From: Georgenia yuyongxinii
GTDB lineage: Bacteria > Actinomycetota > Actinomycetes > Actinomycetales > Actinomycetaceae
Assembly (NCBI RefSeq): GCF_006352065.1
Contig: NZ_CP040915.1
Coordinates: forward strand, 372,001-436,000
Reading direction: 5' to 3'
Length of the DNA stretch: 64,000 bases
In this document: piece by piece, positions 41,440 through 50,135 of the stretch
How positions within the stretch are numbered: position 1 is the stretch's first letter
Layout: every line of letters begins with the position of its first letter
Notes under the pieces: model-generated
The model's database searches: none
What the model saw: only the letters and a program-made list of their open reading frames with translations
What the model was told of the DNA's origin: nothing
Program-made: the position numbers and the translations under genes

Positions 41440-42714
41440 GACCGCTGGTCCACCCCGAGTGGGGCTACCCGCTGGACACCTCCACCCACCTGCATGGCTC
41501 CGCATCGGTGCCGCAGTTCGACGGGTACGCCAACGACCTGACGCACGTGGGGTACAAGAAGTACTACCAGTACCCGAACTTCCAGCCGGCGCGCACGCTG
41601 GTATCACGACCACGCGGTGCACAACACCGCCCAGAACGCCTACTCCGGCCTCGCCGCGCAGTACCACCTGCACGACCCGGCCGAGCGGGAGCTGCTGCCC
41701 CAGGGCGACTTCGACGTGCCGCTGACCGTCACCGACGCGATGTTCGCACGCAACGGCAACCTCGCCTGGGACGACAACAGCCACTCCGGGCTGTGGGGCG
41801 ACGTCATCCTCGTCAACGGCGCGCCCTGGCCGGTGATGAAGGTCCAACGGCGGGTCTACCGCTTCCGCATCCTCAACGCCTCGATCTCCCGCTCCTACAA
41901 CTTCCGGCTCAGCACGCGCGACGCCGTCACCGTGGTCGCCACCGACGGTGGCCTGCTGCCCGTGACGAAGCAGGTGACGTCCTGGCGGCACGCCGGGGCG
42001 GAGCGGTACGAGGTCCTCATCGACTTCTCCAAGTACAAGGCCGGCACCAGCGTCGAGCTGCAGAACACCTCGAACAAGAACAACGTCGACTACGACTACA
42101 CCGGCAAGATCATGCGGTTCGACGTCACGGAAACGCCCGTCACCATCACCCGGCCCGACGGCAGCCCCGACCCCACCTGGAACCGCGTCCCCACCACCCT
42201 GGTGAGCAGCGACGTCATGGCGCTGAAGGCGTCGCAGGCCAAGAAGACCCGGCGGATGCGGTTGAAGAAGAACGACGCCGGCATCTGGACCCTCGGTGAC
42301 CACAGCTGGCAGGAGATCGTCGACAGCGGCTTCACCAAGAACGTCGCCAACCCCGCCCTGGACGACGTGGAGATCTGGGAGTTCGAGAACAGCTCGGGCG
42401 GCTGGTTCCACCCCGTCCACGTCCACCTCGTCGACTTCCAGATCCTGGCCCGCAACGGCAGGGCTCCCTTCGAGTACGAGAAGGGCCCCAAGGACGTGGT
42501 GTACGTCGGCGAGGGCGAGACGGTGAAGGTGCTCATGAAGTTCGGCCCGCACCGGGGCCGGTACATGATCCACTGCCACAACCTGCCGCACGAGGACCAC
42601 GACATGATGACCCAGTTCATCGTGGGGATGGCGCCAGGGGAGCCGGACGTGAACGACCCCATCGAGGCCGCGCCGTGCATCGACGACGGCGACACCTCGC
42701 AGGACGACGACTAG
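41440..42714 (+). pseudogene. Multicopper oxidase, 5'-truncated and frameshifted
   Basis: The region encodes most of a laccase/bilirubin-oxidase-like protein. In one frame it begins DTSTHLHGSASVPQFDGYAN and runs to QYPNFQPARTL; the frame then breaks near 41600. The expected LWYHDHAVHNTAQNAYSGLA continues in another frame, so two bases appear to be missing. From there the product runs intact to 42714, with WFHPVHVHLVDFQIL and the type 1 copper motif MIHCHNLPHEDHDMM. The N-terminal domain, including any export signal, is absent upstream, where a response-regulator fragment lies instead. The remaining C-terminal part shows no further stops, so decay is recent or the downstream frame is still maintained. 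The stop overlaps the lepB start (TAGTG). Confidence 0.8.
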
Positions 42715-43229
42715 TGCAGCGCACCGCCCCGGCGCCCTCCGTCACCGCCCCATGGCGGAGGGTGCCGCTCACGGTGGCGGCGGCCACCGTGGTGGTCCTG
42801 GCGCTGCTCGTGCGCCAGTTCGCGGTCACCTGGTACCCGGTGGTCTCGGACAGCATGGCGCCGACCGTGCCCACCGGGTCCCACGTGGTGGTGGACAAGC
42901 TCGGCTGGCGCCTGGACGGTCTGCAGCACGGTGACGTCGTCGTCCTCACCAGCCCCGCGGACGGCACGCTGCTGGTCAAGCGAGTCGTCGGCCGCGCCGG
43001 GGACGAGGTCCGCATCGACGACGCGATCCTGGTCGTGAACGACAGGCCGGTTGAAGAGCCGTACGTCGACCACTCCCGCATCGACGCCACCTTCTTCGGG
43101 CCCGTCACCGTCCCGGCCGACCACGTGTTCGTCATCGGCGACAACCGGTTCGGCTCCATCGACTCCCGTGTGTTCGGCCCCGTGCCCGTGCCGGACGTCG
43201 TCGGCCGCGTCATCACCGACCTCGGCTGA
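42714..43229 (+). CDS. lepB: Signal peptidase I
   Basis: A 171-residue type I signal peptidase that cleaves exported proteins at the membrane outer face. One N-terminal membrane segment (about residues 19-38, LTVAAATVVVLALLV) is followed by the catalytic site: Ser47 in VVSDSMAPTVPTGSHVVVDK and Lys89 in LLVKRVVGRAGDEV. The later motif VFVIGDNRFGSIDSRVFGPV (GDNxxxSxDSR) is diagnostic. The GTG at 42714 overlaps the preceding oxidase stop. Placement between a copper oxidase and copC is unusual for a housekeeping signal peptidase and suggests a dedicated one for these exported copper proteins. Confidence 0.92.
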   Translation: MQRTAPAPSVTAPWRRVPLTVAAATVVVLALLVRQFAVTWYPVVSDSMAPTVPTGSHVVVDKLGWRLDGLQHGDVVVLTSPADGTLLVKRVVGRAGDEVRIDDAILVVNDRPVEEPYVDHSRIDATFFGPVTVPADHVFVIGDNRFGSIDSRVFGPVPVPDVVGRVITDLG

Positions 43230-43268
43230 GCACCGGCCCCACAGAGAGCCCCGCAGAGAGAAGAAACC

Positions 43269-43976
43269 GTGCCCGTCAGGATCTTGCGCCTGCTCCTCGT
43301 GCTCGGTGCGCTGCTGGTACTGCCCACTGTGCCGGCCGCCGCGCACGACGAGCTCGTCTCCACTACCCCGGCCGACCGGGCCACGGTGGACGTGCCGCCC
43401 GGCGAGCTGCAGCTCGTCTTCAGCCAGCCCGTGCTGGCCGTCGGCACGCAAGTGGTGGTCGAGGACCCCGACGGGAACCTGATCGGGACCGGTGAGCCGC
43501 AGGTCGCCGGTGACCAGGTGGTCGTGCCGCTGCCGGACGCCCTGCCCCCGGGGGAGTACCGCGTGCGCTGGCGGGTCACCTCGGGTGACGGGCACCCGGT
43601 CACGGGGGACTTGCGGTTCGCTGCTACGGCCGGGACGACGGCGGTCGCCGCACCTCCCGTGGCCCCAGCGCCCGTGACCGCCGCGCCCGCGCCGTCGGAC
43701 ATGAAGGTGCCGGCCCCTGGTGTGGCGGCCTCGACGGCAGCGGCCGAGCCCGCGTCGGACTCGGCCGCCGTACGCACCGTGGAGGGGGCGGCCTCGGCCT
43801 CCGCGGCGAAAACGGTCGACGCCGTGACGTCCGGCCCGTCCTGGCAGCTGCTCGCCGTCGTGGGCGGGTGCGCGCTCGTCGCGGTGCTCGCGGTGGCCGT
43901 GCTCGCCGCTGGCAGCCGGACACCGGAGCGTGTGGCCGCTCGCGCGGACCGGCGGCCCCCGCGAACCGAGGGCTAG
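43269..43976 (+). CDS. copC: CopC-like copper-binding exported protein
   Basis: The 235-residue product has a Sec signal peptide (LRLLLVLGALLVLPTVPAAA, cleavage before HDEL) and a CopC domain of about 95 residues: N-terminal copper His in AAAHDELVSTTPADRATVDV (His would be the mature N terminus), then VVVPLPDALPPGEYRVRWRV and TSGDGHPVTGDLRF with the second copper His. An Ala/Pro-rich linker and a C-terminal membrane helix (LLAVVGGCALVAVLAVAVLA, about 195-216) anchor it. It sits 39 bp after lepB and should act in copper handling outside the membrane. There is no copD partner in the window. Confidence 0.9.
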   Translation: MPVRILRLLLVLGALLVLPTVPAAAHDELVSTTPADRATVDVPPGELQLVFSQPVLAVGTQVVVEDPDGNLIGTGEPQVAGDQVVVPLPDALPPGEYRVRWRVTSGDGHPVTGDLRFAATAGTTAVAAPPVAPAPVTAAPAPSDMKVPAPGVAASTAAAEPASDSAAVRTVEGAASASAAKTVDAVTSGPSWQLLAVVGGCALVAVLAVAVLAAGSRTPERVAARADRRPPRTEG

Positions 43977-44004
43977 CGGACCGCACCCGCGGCGCACCGA
44001 GGGG

Positions 44005-44319
44005 CTAGCTGACCGGCTGCCCTGCGTCGTCGAGCTCGAGGATGCGCGCGTGCAGCACCAGTCGCTGCTGCAGGGCCGCGCGCAAGGCGCGGTGGAGGCC
44101 GTCCTCGAGGTAGAGGGTGCCGCGCCACGACACCACGTGGGCGAAGAGGTCGCCGTAGAACGTGGAGTCGGAGGACAGCAGCGACCGCAGGTCGAGCTGG
44201 CTCTTGGTGGTCACCAGCTGGTCGAGCCGCACCTGACGCGGGGGGATTCCGGCCCAGTCCCGCGGCGTGGTGATGCCGTGCTCGGGGTAGGGGCGTGAGT
44301 CGCCCACGGCCTTGAACAT
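44005..44319 (-). CDS. Small conserved protein, possibly ParB/Srx-like fold
   Basis: A protein of 104 residues starting MFKAVGDSRPYPEHGITTPR. Pattern IPPRQVRLDQLVTTKSQLDL ... FAHVVSWRGTLYLEDGLHRALRAALQ recalls the ParB-like nuclease fold, in which a conserved Ile/Leu-pair strand is followed by a DG-HR helix. No DNA-binding helix-turn-helix is attached. A GTG directly before the ATG is an alternative start. I have seen similar actinobacterial proteins labelled as orphan antitoxins, but no toxin gene adjoins it; function is unknown. Confidence 0.65.
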   Translation of the reverse strand: MFKAVGDSRPYPEHGITTPRDWAGIPPRQVRLDQLVTTKSQLDLRSLLSSDSTFYGDLFAHVVSWRGTLYLEDGLHRALRAALQQRLVLHARILELDDAGQPVS

Positions 44320-44460
44320 CACGGCGACGATCCTATGCTGGCGCTGCACGCGCGACGGGGAGGCGCGGCCAGGTTCGCGGAGCCCAGAGCCGGGTATCTG
44401 GGGAAACTGCCGGTCCCTGGGCAACTGCCGCTCCCTGCGGACTGCCGAAAGCCCGGGAGC

Positions 44461-44491
44461 TGTCCGGTGCCCGTGGGCCGGGCACCGGACA
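44461..44491. terminator. Terminator hairpin after NlpC/P60 gene
   Basis: TGTCCGGTGCCC (44461-44472) and GGGCACCGGACA (44480-44491) form a 12-bp perfect stem with a 7-nt loop, 6 bp beyond the stop codon of the minus-strand NlpC/P60 gene. Confidence 0.75.
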
Positions 44492-44497
44492 GCAGCC

Positions 44498-45322
44498 TCA
44501 CATCACCCGGATGAAGGTCGGGTTGGCGCGGTAGAGCGGCGTCTCGGCCAACGAGGTGCCGGGGTTCCGAGCCGCGATGTGGTTGCCGTTGCCGGTGTAG
44601 ATGCCGACGTGCCCGGGCCACCAGACAAGGTCACCGGGCGCGGCCTCGGACGCGGAGACCACCGTGCCGGCGCCGCTCTGGGCGCCGGAGGACCGGGGGA
44701 GCGTGACGCCGAAGTGGGCGAAGACGTAGCTGGTGAAGCCCGAGCAGTCAAAGCCGGCCGGGGTGGCGCCGCCGTACACGTACGGGGTGCCCACGAACTG
44801 GCGGGCGTAGTTGACTACCGCGCTCGAGGAGGCGGACGGCGCCGGTGCTGCCGCGGCGGGGGCGGCGGCCGGGGCTGCGGCGGGCGCGGCTGCGGCAGCC
44901 GCCTCAGGGGCGGCCGCTGACGCCAAGGTGGCGCGCTCCCCGGAGCGCGACGCCGCGTGCGTGCCCCGGTTGACCGCGAGCACCGGCTCCGGCTCCGGCT
45001 CCGGGGGCGGCGGCGGGGGCGGGGGTGTGGCGACGGCGTCGACGGACGCCACACTCCAGGTCAGGTCCGCGGGCACCGTGACCGTGGGGGTGGAGACCCT
45101 GACGGCGGTGGCATCCGCAGCGGCGAAGATGTCGGCCTTGACGGGTGCCGGCTCCGCCTCGGCGGTCCCCGCTGCGAGGGTGAGGATCAGACCCGAGGCG
45201 GCGGCAACGGCGATGCTGCGTCGGGCGGTGCTGCTCGTGCTGGTCGTGCTGCTGGTCTTGGCGAACGAGGACGTGGAGGGTTGGCGCACCGTTTCAGGGC
45301 GCGCATCAGTGCAGTTCGTCAC
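44498..45322 (-). CDS. Secreted NlpC/P60 cell-wall peptidase
   Basis: A 274-residue peptidoglycan endopeptidase. After a Thr/Ser-rich N terminus comes a hydrophobic export segment IAVAAASGLILTLAAGTAEAE, then a spacer with a Pro run and an Ala/Pro-rich stretch (about 95-160), then the NlpC/P60 domain: VVNYARQFVGTPYVYGGATP, the catalytic Cys in FDCSGFTSYVF, and the catalytic His in WWPGHVGIYTGNGNHIAA. It is long at the N terminus, as in RpfA/NlpC-type enzymes. A c-di-AMP riboswitch lies just upstream, implying control by osmotic/cell-wall second messenger. GTG 45322 has GGAGAGG before it. Confidence 0.9.
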   Translation of the reverse strand: MTNCTDARPETVRQPSTSSFAKTSSTTSTSSTARRSIAVAAASGLILTLAAGTAEAEPAPVKADIFAAADATAVRVSTPTVTVPADLTWSVASVDAVATPPPPPPPPEPEPEPVLAVNRGTHAASRSGERATLASAAAPEAAAAAAPAAAPAAAPAAAAPAPSASSSAVVNYARQFVGTPYVYGGATPAGFDCSGFTSYVFAHFGVTLPRSSGAQSGAGTVVSASEAAPGDLVWWPGHVGIYTGNGNHIAARNPGTSLAETPLYRANPTFIRVM

Positions 45323-45334
45323 GGAGGGCCTCTC

Positions 45335-45502
45335 CTGCCGCCTTCGGGGTGAGCTGTCGGGTTCGGGTGGGAGAACACCCGGTGCGCCGCCATGGCCGCA
45401 CTTCACCCCAAGGTCCTGGTTGTCCAGGACCGGAAAACGATGGGTCCCCCGTCCCTGCCACGTGTCCGTGGGCCCCGGGTGGGTGGCAGGGTTCGGCGTC
45501 CC
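45335..45502 (-). ncRNA. Cyclic di-AMP riboswitch (ydaO/yuaA class)
   Basis: On the minus strand, the conserved pieces of this class occur in order: GACGCCGAACCCTGCC (5' P1 side, around 45485-45502), GGGGGACCCA (45441-45450), TTGGGGTGAA (45402-45411) and CCCGAACCCGACAGCT (45352-45367), closing with CACCCCGAAGGCGGC near 45335. The first and last segments can pair as the P1 helix. It ends about 13 nt before the GTG of the NlpC/P60 gene. Such riboswitches regulate cell-wall hydrolases in actinobacteria, usually turning them off when c-di-AMP is high. Confidence 0.87.
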
Positions 45503-45651
45503 GCCCGGAGGCTTCCGGAATGGGAAATCCGGAAAGCGAGTGTGACGCTACCCGCATCCGGGCGTCTATGTCACGTTTTGGTCACGGCGTTGTGGGGGGC
45601 GGCGGATCCGCGGATTCCCGGGGAAAACGGCATGTAATTGCAGCCGGAAAA

Positions 45652-45686
45652 GCGCATGGCCCCGTCCTGAAGACGGGGCCATGCGC
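45652..45686. terminator. Terminator hairpin after M23 peptidase gene
   Basis: GCGCATGGCCCCGTC and GACGGGGCCATGCGC are exact reverse complements (15 bp) around the loop CTGAA. It lies 20 bp after the M23 stop codon and upstream of the NlpC/P60 promoter region. Confidence 0.8.
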
Positions 45687-45705
45687 TGCGAGCCTGTTGC
45701 GCGCG

Positions 45706-46728
45706 TCAGAGCTGGCTGACGTCCTTCGCGCCGTGCTGCTGGAGCCACGCGAGCGGCTCGATGGTCGAGTCGTCGGCGAGATGCACCTCGAAGTGCAGGT
45801 GGTTGCCGGTGGAGTTGCCGTTCGAGCCGACCCCGCCGATGACCTCGCCGGCCGCAACCTTCTGGCCGGCGGAGACGTACACGCCGTCGTTGTACATGTG
45901 GACGTACCAGGTGTAGAAGGTCTCGCCGCCGATGTTGTGCTCGATGACGACCAGGTTGCTCGAACGGCCGTCCTTGCCGGCGCCGGCGTGCACGACGGTG
46001 CCCGCAGCCGCGGCGTGGATCGGCGTGTTCCGCGGGGCGGCGAAGTCGGTCCCGAGGTGGTACGAGTAGGCGGCGCCCCGGCCGAGCGGGTCGTTGCGAC
46101 CGCCGTAGCCGGAGGTGTTCCGGAAGGTGCCGGCGGGGAGGGGCACGACGACCTGGCGGGCGGCGTCCGCCGCCGCCTTCTCGGCAGCGGCTTTCTCCTC
46201 GGCGGCCTTCTTGGCGGCAGCCTCGGCCTCGGCCTTCTCGAGGGCCTCGCGCTCGGCGGCCCGGGAGGCGGCGGCCGCCGCCTCGGCGCGGGCGATGGCG
46301 ACGGGGTCCTCGGTGAGGGTCTCCGGCGTCGCAACGGCGACCGCGTTCGCGTCCAGCGGCGCGAGCACGTTCTTCTCGGTGCCTACGGTGGCCGCAGCGG
46401 CGTGGTCGACGTACTGGGCCACACCGGTGATCGGTGCGACGAGCGCAAGAGCTCCGAGGACACCGAGCATCGTGGAGCGCGGGGTGAGCCGCGAGTGCAC
46501 GGCGGTCGCCCCCTCGGCCAGGCGCAGGTCGCGGCGGCGGGGCTGCTGGCCGGCGGTGGAGAAGACCACGGTCGGGGCGTCGTCGCCCGTGTCCGCGTCG
46601 GCGGGCCTCCGGGCGAGCTGGCTCGCGAAAGCCTGGAGGGAGCGCAGCTTGGGCTCGTGGGCCCGCTGGGCTTTACGGATCTCGCGACGGGTCAGTGGCG
46701 CCGACTGGGGCTGGGTACGGCTCGACAT
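45706..46728 (-). CDS. Membrane-anchored M23 metallopeptidase
   Basis: A 340-residue LytM/M23 endopeptidase that would cleave peptidoglycan cross-bridges. It has an 85-residue basic cytoplasmic N terminus, a membrane segment STMLGVLGALALVAPITGVA (about 86-106), an Ala/Glu/Lys-rich coiled coil (about 140-190) and the M23 domain: YHLGTDFAAPRNTPIHAAAA with zinc His and Asp, WYVHMYNDGVYVSAGQ, and NHLHFEVHLAD (HxH). All zinc ligands appear present, so it is probably active. Type II membrane topology would put the enzyme outside. It is followed by a hairpin terminator and lies near the NlpC/P60 gene. Confidence 0.92.
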   Translation of the reverse strand: MSSRTQPQSAPLTRREIRKAQRAHEPKLRSLQAFASQLARRPADADTGDDAPTVVFSTAGQQPRRRDLRLAEGATAVHSRLTPRSTMLGVLGALALVAPITGVAQYVDHAAAATVGTEKNVLAPLDANAVAVATPETLTEDPVAIARAEAAAAASRAAEREALEKAEAEAAAKKAAEEKAAAEKAAADAARQVVVPLPAGTFRNTSGYGGRNDPLGRGAAYSYHLGTDFAAPRNTPIHAAAAGTVVHAGAGKDGRSSNLVVIEHNIGGETFYTWYVHMYNDGVYVSAGQKVAAGEVIGGVGSNGNSTGNHLHFEVHLADDSTIEPLAWLQQHGAKDVSQL

Positions 46729-47088
46729 GGGTTGGGGGCCTCCACGGGAGGATCTCGCCCCTTAGGGGGGCTGGTTTGCCCCACGTAGGGGCCGGTCGGG
46801 GCGGGTCTCAACCTCGGGGTTTATGAGGGACGCCGTCCTGGAATGTCACAGAACGATAACGAGGTGTTTATCGGAGGGTCTACCCCCTGTGGATGTGGGG
46901 CCTGTCACGTGAGCGTGTCGCTCTGGCGCGGCGGGGCCTTGCGTGCCGCGCGGCGGGGTGGGCATGCGCTCCCGACGGGGCCGCGGCCGGGGCGCCGCGA
47001 CGGCCTGTTACGCCGCTTCCGGAACTGCCTCGTCACGGCCATGCGCCGCGTCGTGCTGCCGGGCCCTGCTGGAGGGCCGGTGGGACGG
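46729..47088. other. Intergenic stretch upstream of the M23 gene
   Basis: About 360 bp between the M23 start and a tRNA terminator. It contains the self-complementary segments GCCCCTTAGGGGGGCTGG and GCCCCACGTAGGGGC (46762-46795), part of the M23 leader, and the dyad CGATA-N10-TATCG near 46854-46873, which could mark its promoter. No supported gene. Confidence 0.4.
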
Positions 47089-47132
47089 CGAAGGGCCTCT
47101 GACCGGGGCTATCGCGGGTCAGAGGCCCTTCG
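47089..47132. terminator. Hairpin downstream of tRNA-Ser(GGA)
   Basis: CGAAGGGCCTCTGACC (47089-47104) pairs perfectly with GGTCAGAGGCCCTTCG (47117-47132). The minus-strand tRNA ends 8 bp before it, so it is the likely tRNA terminator. Confidence 0.8.
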
Positions 47133-47139
47133 GCACTGG

Positions 47140-47224
47140 CGGAGGATGGGGGATTCGAACCCCCGAGGGCTTGCACCCAACACGCTTTCCAAGCGTGCGC
47201 CATAGGCCACTAGGCGAATCCTCC
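47140..47224 (-). tRNA. tRNA-Ser (anticodon GGA)
   Basis: On the minus strand, the acceptor arms GGAGGAT and ATCCTCC pair, with discriminator G; the anticodon arm ACGCT-TGGAAAGCGT gives anticodon GGA (reads UCC/UCU). The class II long variable arm and T loop GGGGG-TTCGAAT-CCCCC are present. CCA is not encoded. Confidence 0.97.
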
Positions 47225-47459
47225 TGGGAAAGACGCCTCGCGGCGGACTTTCGAGTTTCGAGGATACCCGACGGTCCCCACGGCCTCGACCACCAAGGCA
47301 CACGTTCGGCGCGTGCTCTTGGTCACCAGGAGGTGTCCGTGTCCGTGGCGCAGGCTCGCCGTTCGTCCGTGGCGCGGCTCGCCGGTTGCCTCATCATGCG
47401 GGCGCGGCCACCTCGGTCACATGCGTCCATGCTGCCCGGACGGGTCGGTTAGACTGAAG

Positions 47460-47552
47460 GCCGACCCCTCGTGCGGCGTCATCTTGCCGAACTCCCCCAG
47501 GGCCGGAAGGCAGCAAGGGTAGGTGAGCTCTGGCGGGTGCGCGGGGGGTCCC
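47460..47552 (+). ncRNA. ffs: Signal recognition particle RNA (small bacterial type)
   Basis: The conserved helix-8 tetraloop region reads CAGGGCCGGAAGGCAGCA then AGGGTAGGTGAGCTCTGGCG, diagnostic of 4.5S-type SRP RNA. The ends GACCCCTCGTGC and GCGCGGGGGGTC pair. It lies about 70 bp before dnaX, the usual actinobacterial arrangement, and is followed by a short T-run. Confidence 0.93.
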
Positions 47553-47621
47553 TTTGTGCCCATCCACCGGCCCGGCCAGCGCGTGTGCCACGTGTCGGTG
47601 CCCCCAGCTAGGGTCAGATTT

Positions 47622-50135
47622 GTGACGACAGCCCTGTACCGCCGCTACCGGCCGGAGACCTTCCAAGAGGTCATCGGTCAGGAGCACGTGACCGAGCCGC
47701 TGATGGCCGCGCTACGTGCGGACAGGGTGACCCACGCCTACCTCTTCTCCGGGCCACGCGGCTGCGGCAAGACCACCTCCGCCCGCATCCTCGCGCGCTG
47801 CCTGAACTGCGCCGAGGGTCCGACCGACACCCCCTGCGGCACCTGCGACTCCTGCGTCGAGCTGGCCCGCGGCGGTACCGGCTCCCTCGATGTGGTCGAG
47901 ATCGACGCCGCGAGCCACAACGGTGTCGACGACGCTCGTGAGCTGCGCGAGCGTGCCAGCTTCGCCCCCGCGCGGGACCGGTTCAAGATCTTCATCCTCG
48001 ACGAGGCGCACATGGTGACGCCGCAGGGCTTCAACGCCTTGCTCAAGCTCGTCGAAGAGCCGCCGTCCCACGTGAAGTTCATCTTCGCGACGACGGAGCC
48101 CGACAAGGTCATCGGGACCATCCGGTCGCGTACCCACCACTACCCGTTCCGCCTGGTGCCGCCCGAGAACTTGCTCGCGTACCTCGAGCAGCTGTGCGCC
48201 AGCGAGGGCGTGCGGGTCGGCGGCGGGGTGCTGCCGATGGTCGTGCGCGCCGGCGGTGGATCGGTGCGCGACACCCTCTCGGTGCTCGACCAGCTCATCG
48301 CCGGCGCGCAGGACGGCGTGCTGGACTACGACCGCGCGGTCGCCCTGCTCGGGTACACCGACGCGGCGCTGCTCGACGACGTCGTCGACGCCGTCGCCGC
48401 GCGAGACGGCGCAAGCCTGTTCCGGGTGGTCGACCGGGTGATCGGATCCGGGCACGACCCGCGTAGGTTCGTCGAGGATCTTTTGCAGCGGCTGCGTGAC
48501 CTCGTCGTCATCGCCTTGGCCGGTGAGCACGCGGCGGCCGCGCTGCGTGGCGTGCCTGCCGACCAGCTCGACCGGATGCGCGCCCAGGCCCAGCACCTGG
48601 GGGCAGGCCAGGTCACCCGGGCGGCGGACCTGGTCAATGCCGCTCTCACCGAGATGACCGGGGCCACCTCCCCGCGCCTGCAGCTGGAGCTGCTGTGCGC
48701 GCGGATCCTGCTGCCCGGCGCCGACGATGCCGATGCTGGCTACGGCGCCCGCCTGGACCGTCTCGAGCAGCAGGTCACGAGCGGGGTGTCGGTCCCCCCG
48801 GTGGCAGCCGCGGTTCCCGCGTCGATGACCCCGGCGCCCTCACCTGCCGCGTCGTCCGCGGCCGCAGCCCCTGCCGCGTCCGCGGTCCCCGTGACCGCCC
48901 TCGCAGAGTCGGCCGCCCCTGCGGCCGCACCTGCGCCCTCCGGTGCCGTTCCGACGGCTGGCGCTAGCCCCGTCCAGGGCGGCCCCACATCGGCCCCGGC
49001 CTCTTCCCGGCCCGCTGCTCAGGGAGCGCCGCAGGGCGGCCGGCCCGGCGCTGCCCGCCCGCCCGCCGCGACCCCCACCGCAGGACCCACCAGTCGCCCC
49101 GACGCGCCCCAGCGTCAGGCCGGTGCTCCCGGTGCTCCCGGTGCTGCTGGAGCCGCCGGTGCTGCCCCCGGTGCCTCGGCTGCCGCGACCGCGCAGGCCC
49201 CGGCCCGCTCGGAGGACTCCGGTGCGGATGCGGAGATGGTGCGCAACCGCTGGTCCGAGGTCGTCGCCACGCTGGCGCGGATGAAGCGCGCCACGTGGAC
49301 GCTGGTGTCGCAGAACGCGCACGTGGGCGAACTCTCCGGCGGGGTCCTGCGACTGGTGTTCAGCACCCCGGGCCTGGCCACCGCCTTCCGGAACGGCTCG
49401 CACGCGGGCGCCGTCCAGCAGGCCCTCGCCGAGACCCTCGGGGTCCGGGCCCGCATCGAGGCCGTCTCCAGCGACGGTGCCGGTGGGCCCGCCCTGGCCG
49501 GCCGGGCCGCGCCCGCGGGTCCGGGCACAGTGCCGGGCGGCACCGCCACGCCGGGCAGCGTCCCGACCGCCGTCACCCCGCCGAGCGCGGTCACCAACGC
49601 CCGGGCGAGCTGGGCGTCGCCGCCCTCGGCCGGATCTGCGACGCCGCCCAGCGCCGGCTCCCCGGCCGACGCCGGACCGCCGTCGCGGCCCGCGCCGTCC
49701 GCCGGTGACGCCGCCACGCGCCATGGTCGTACCGGTGCCGCCGCCACGCGTCCTGGTCGTACCGGTGGCCCTGCGGCTGCGGGGCAGCCCGCACCCGAGG
49801 ACGACTACCCCCTCCCGCCCGAGCCCACCGACGACGACCCCGGCCCCGCCGCCGGCTTCGATGACGCTCCGGCCGTCGCGTTCACCGGCGCCGGGTCCGG
49901 GTCCGCTGCCGCCTCGGCCGAGCTTGGCTCGGCCCCCACGGCTCCTTTCGGGTCCGCACCGTCGGCCCCGACCGTGCCCGTACCCCGCCCCACGGTCTCC
50001 CCGGCCGACGACGTCGCCTCCTTGGACGACCCCGACGCCGAGGGGTCCGGCATGGTCGGCGCGCCCCTGGTGGCCAAGGTCCTGGGGGGCACCGTGATCG
50101 AGGAGCTCACCGTGCCGCCCCAGGGGGCGATGTAG
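47622..50135 (+). CDS. dnaX: DNA polymerase III gamma/tau subunit
   Basis: The clamp-loader ATPase of the replisome, 837 residues. The AAA+ core (1-370) shows YRRYRPETFQEVIGQEHVTE, Walker A FSGPRGCGKTTSARI, the zinc module CLNCAEGPTDTPCGTCDSC, Walker B FILDEAHMVT and ATTEPDKVIGTIRSR (sensor 1/arginine finger region). Domain III follows to about 370. The long C-terminal tail (about 400-810) is Ala/Pro/Gly-rich with many short repeats (for example GAPGAPGAAGAAGAAPG), interrupted by a folded part MVRNRWSEVVATLARMKRAT near residue 540, the tau-specific domain. GTG 47622 begins the conserved core. The recR start follows the stop without a gap. Confidence 0.95.
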   Translation: MTTALYRRYRPETFQEVIGQEHVTEPLMAALRADRVTHAYLFSGPRGCGKTTSARILARCLNCAEGPTDTPCGTCDSCVELARGGTGSLDVVEIDAASHNGVDDARELRERASFAPARDRFKIFILDEAHMVTPQGFNALLKLVEEPPSHVKFIFATTEPDKVIGTIRSRTHHYPFRLVPPENLLAYLEQLCASEGVRVGGGVLPMVVRAGGGSVRDTLSVLDQLIAGAQDGVLDYDRAVALLGYTDAALLDDVVDAVAARDGASLFRVVDRVIGSGHDPRRFVEDLLQRLRDLVVIALAGEHAAAALRGVPADQLDRMRAQAQHLGAGQVTRAADLVNAALTEMTGATSPRLQLELLCARILLPGADDADAGYGARLDRLEQQVTSGVSVPPVAAAVPASMTPAPSPAASSAAAAPAASAVPVTALAESAAPAAAPAPSGAVPTAGASPVQGGPTSAPASSRPAAQGAPQGGRPGAARPPAATPTAGPTSRPDAPQRQAGAPGAPGAAGAAGAAPGASAAATAQAPARSEDSGADAEMVRNRWSEVVATLARMKRATWTLVSQNAHVGELSGGVLRLVFSTPGLATAFRNGSHAGAVQQALAETLGVRARIEAVSSDGAGGPALAGRAAPAGPGTVPGGTATPGSVPTAVTPPSAVTNARASWASPPSAGSATPPSAGSPADAGPPSRPAPSAGDAATRHGRTGAAATRPGRTGGPAAAGQPAPEDDYPLPPEPTDDDPGPAAGFDDAPAVAFTGAGSGSAAASAELGSAPTAPFGSAPSAPTVPVPRPTVSPADDVASLDDPDAEGSGMVGAPLVAKVLGGTVIEELTVPPQGAM

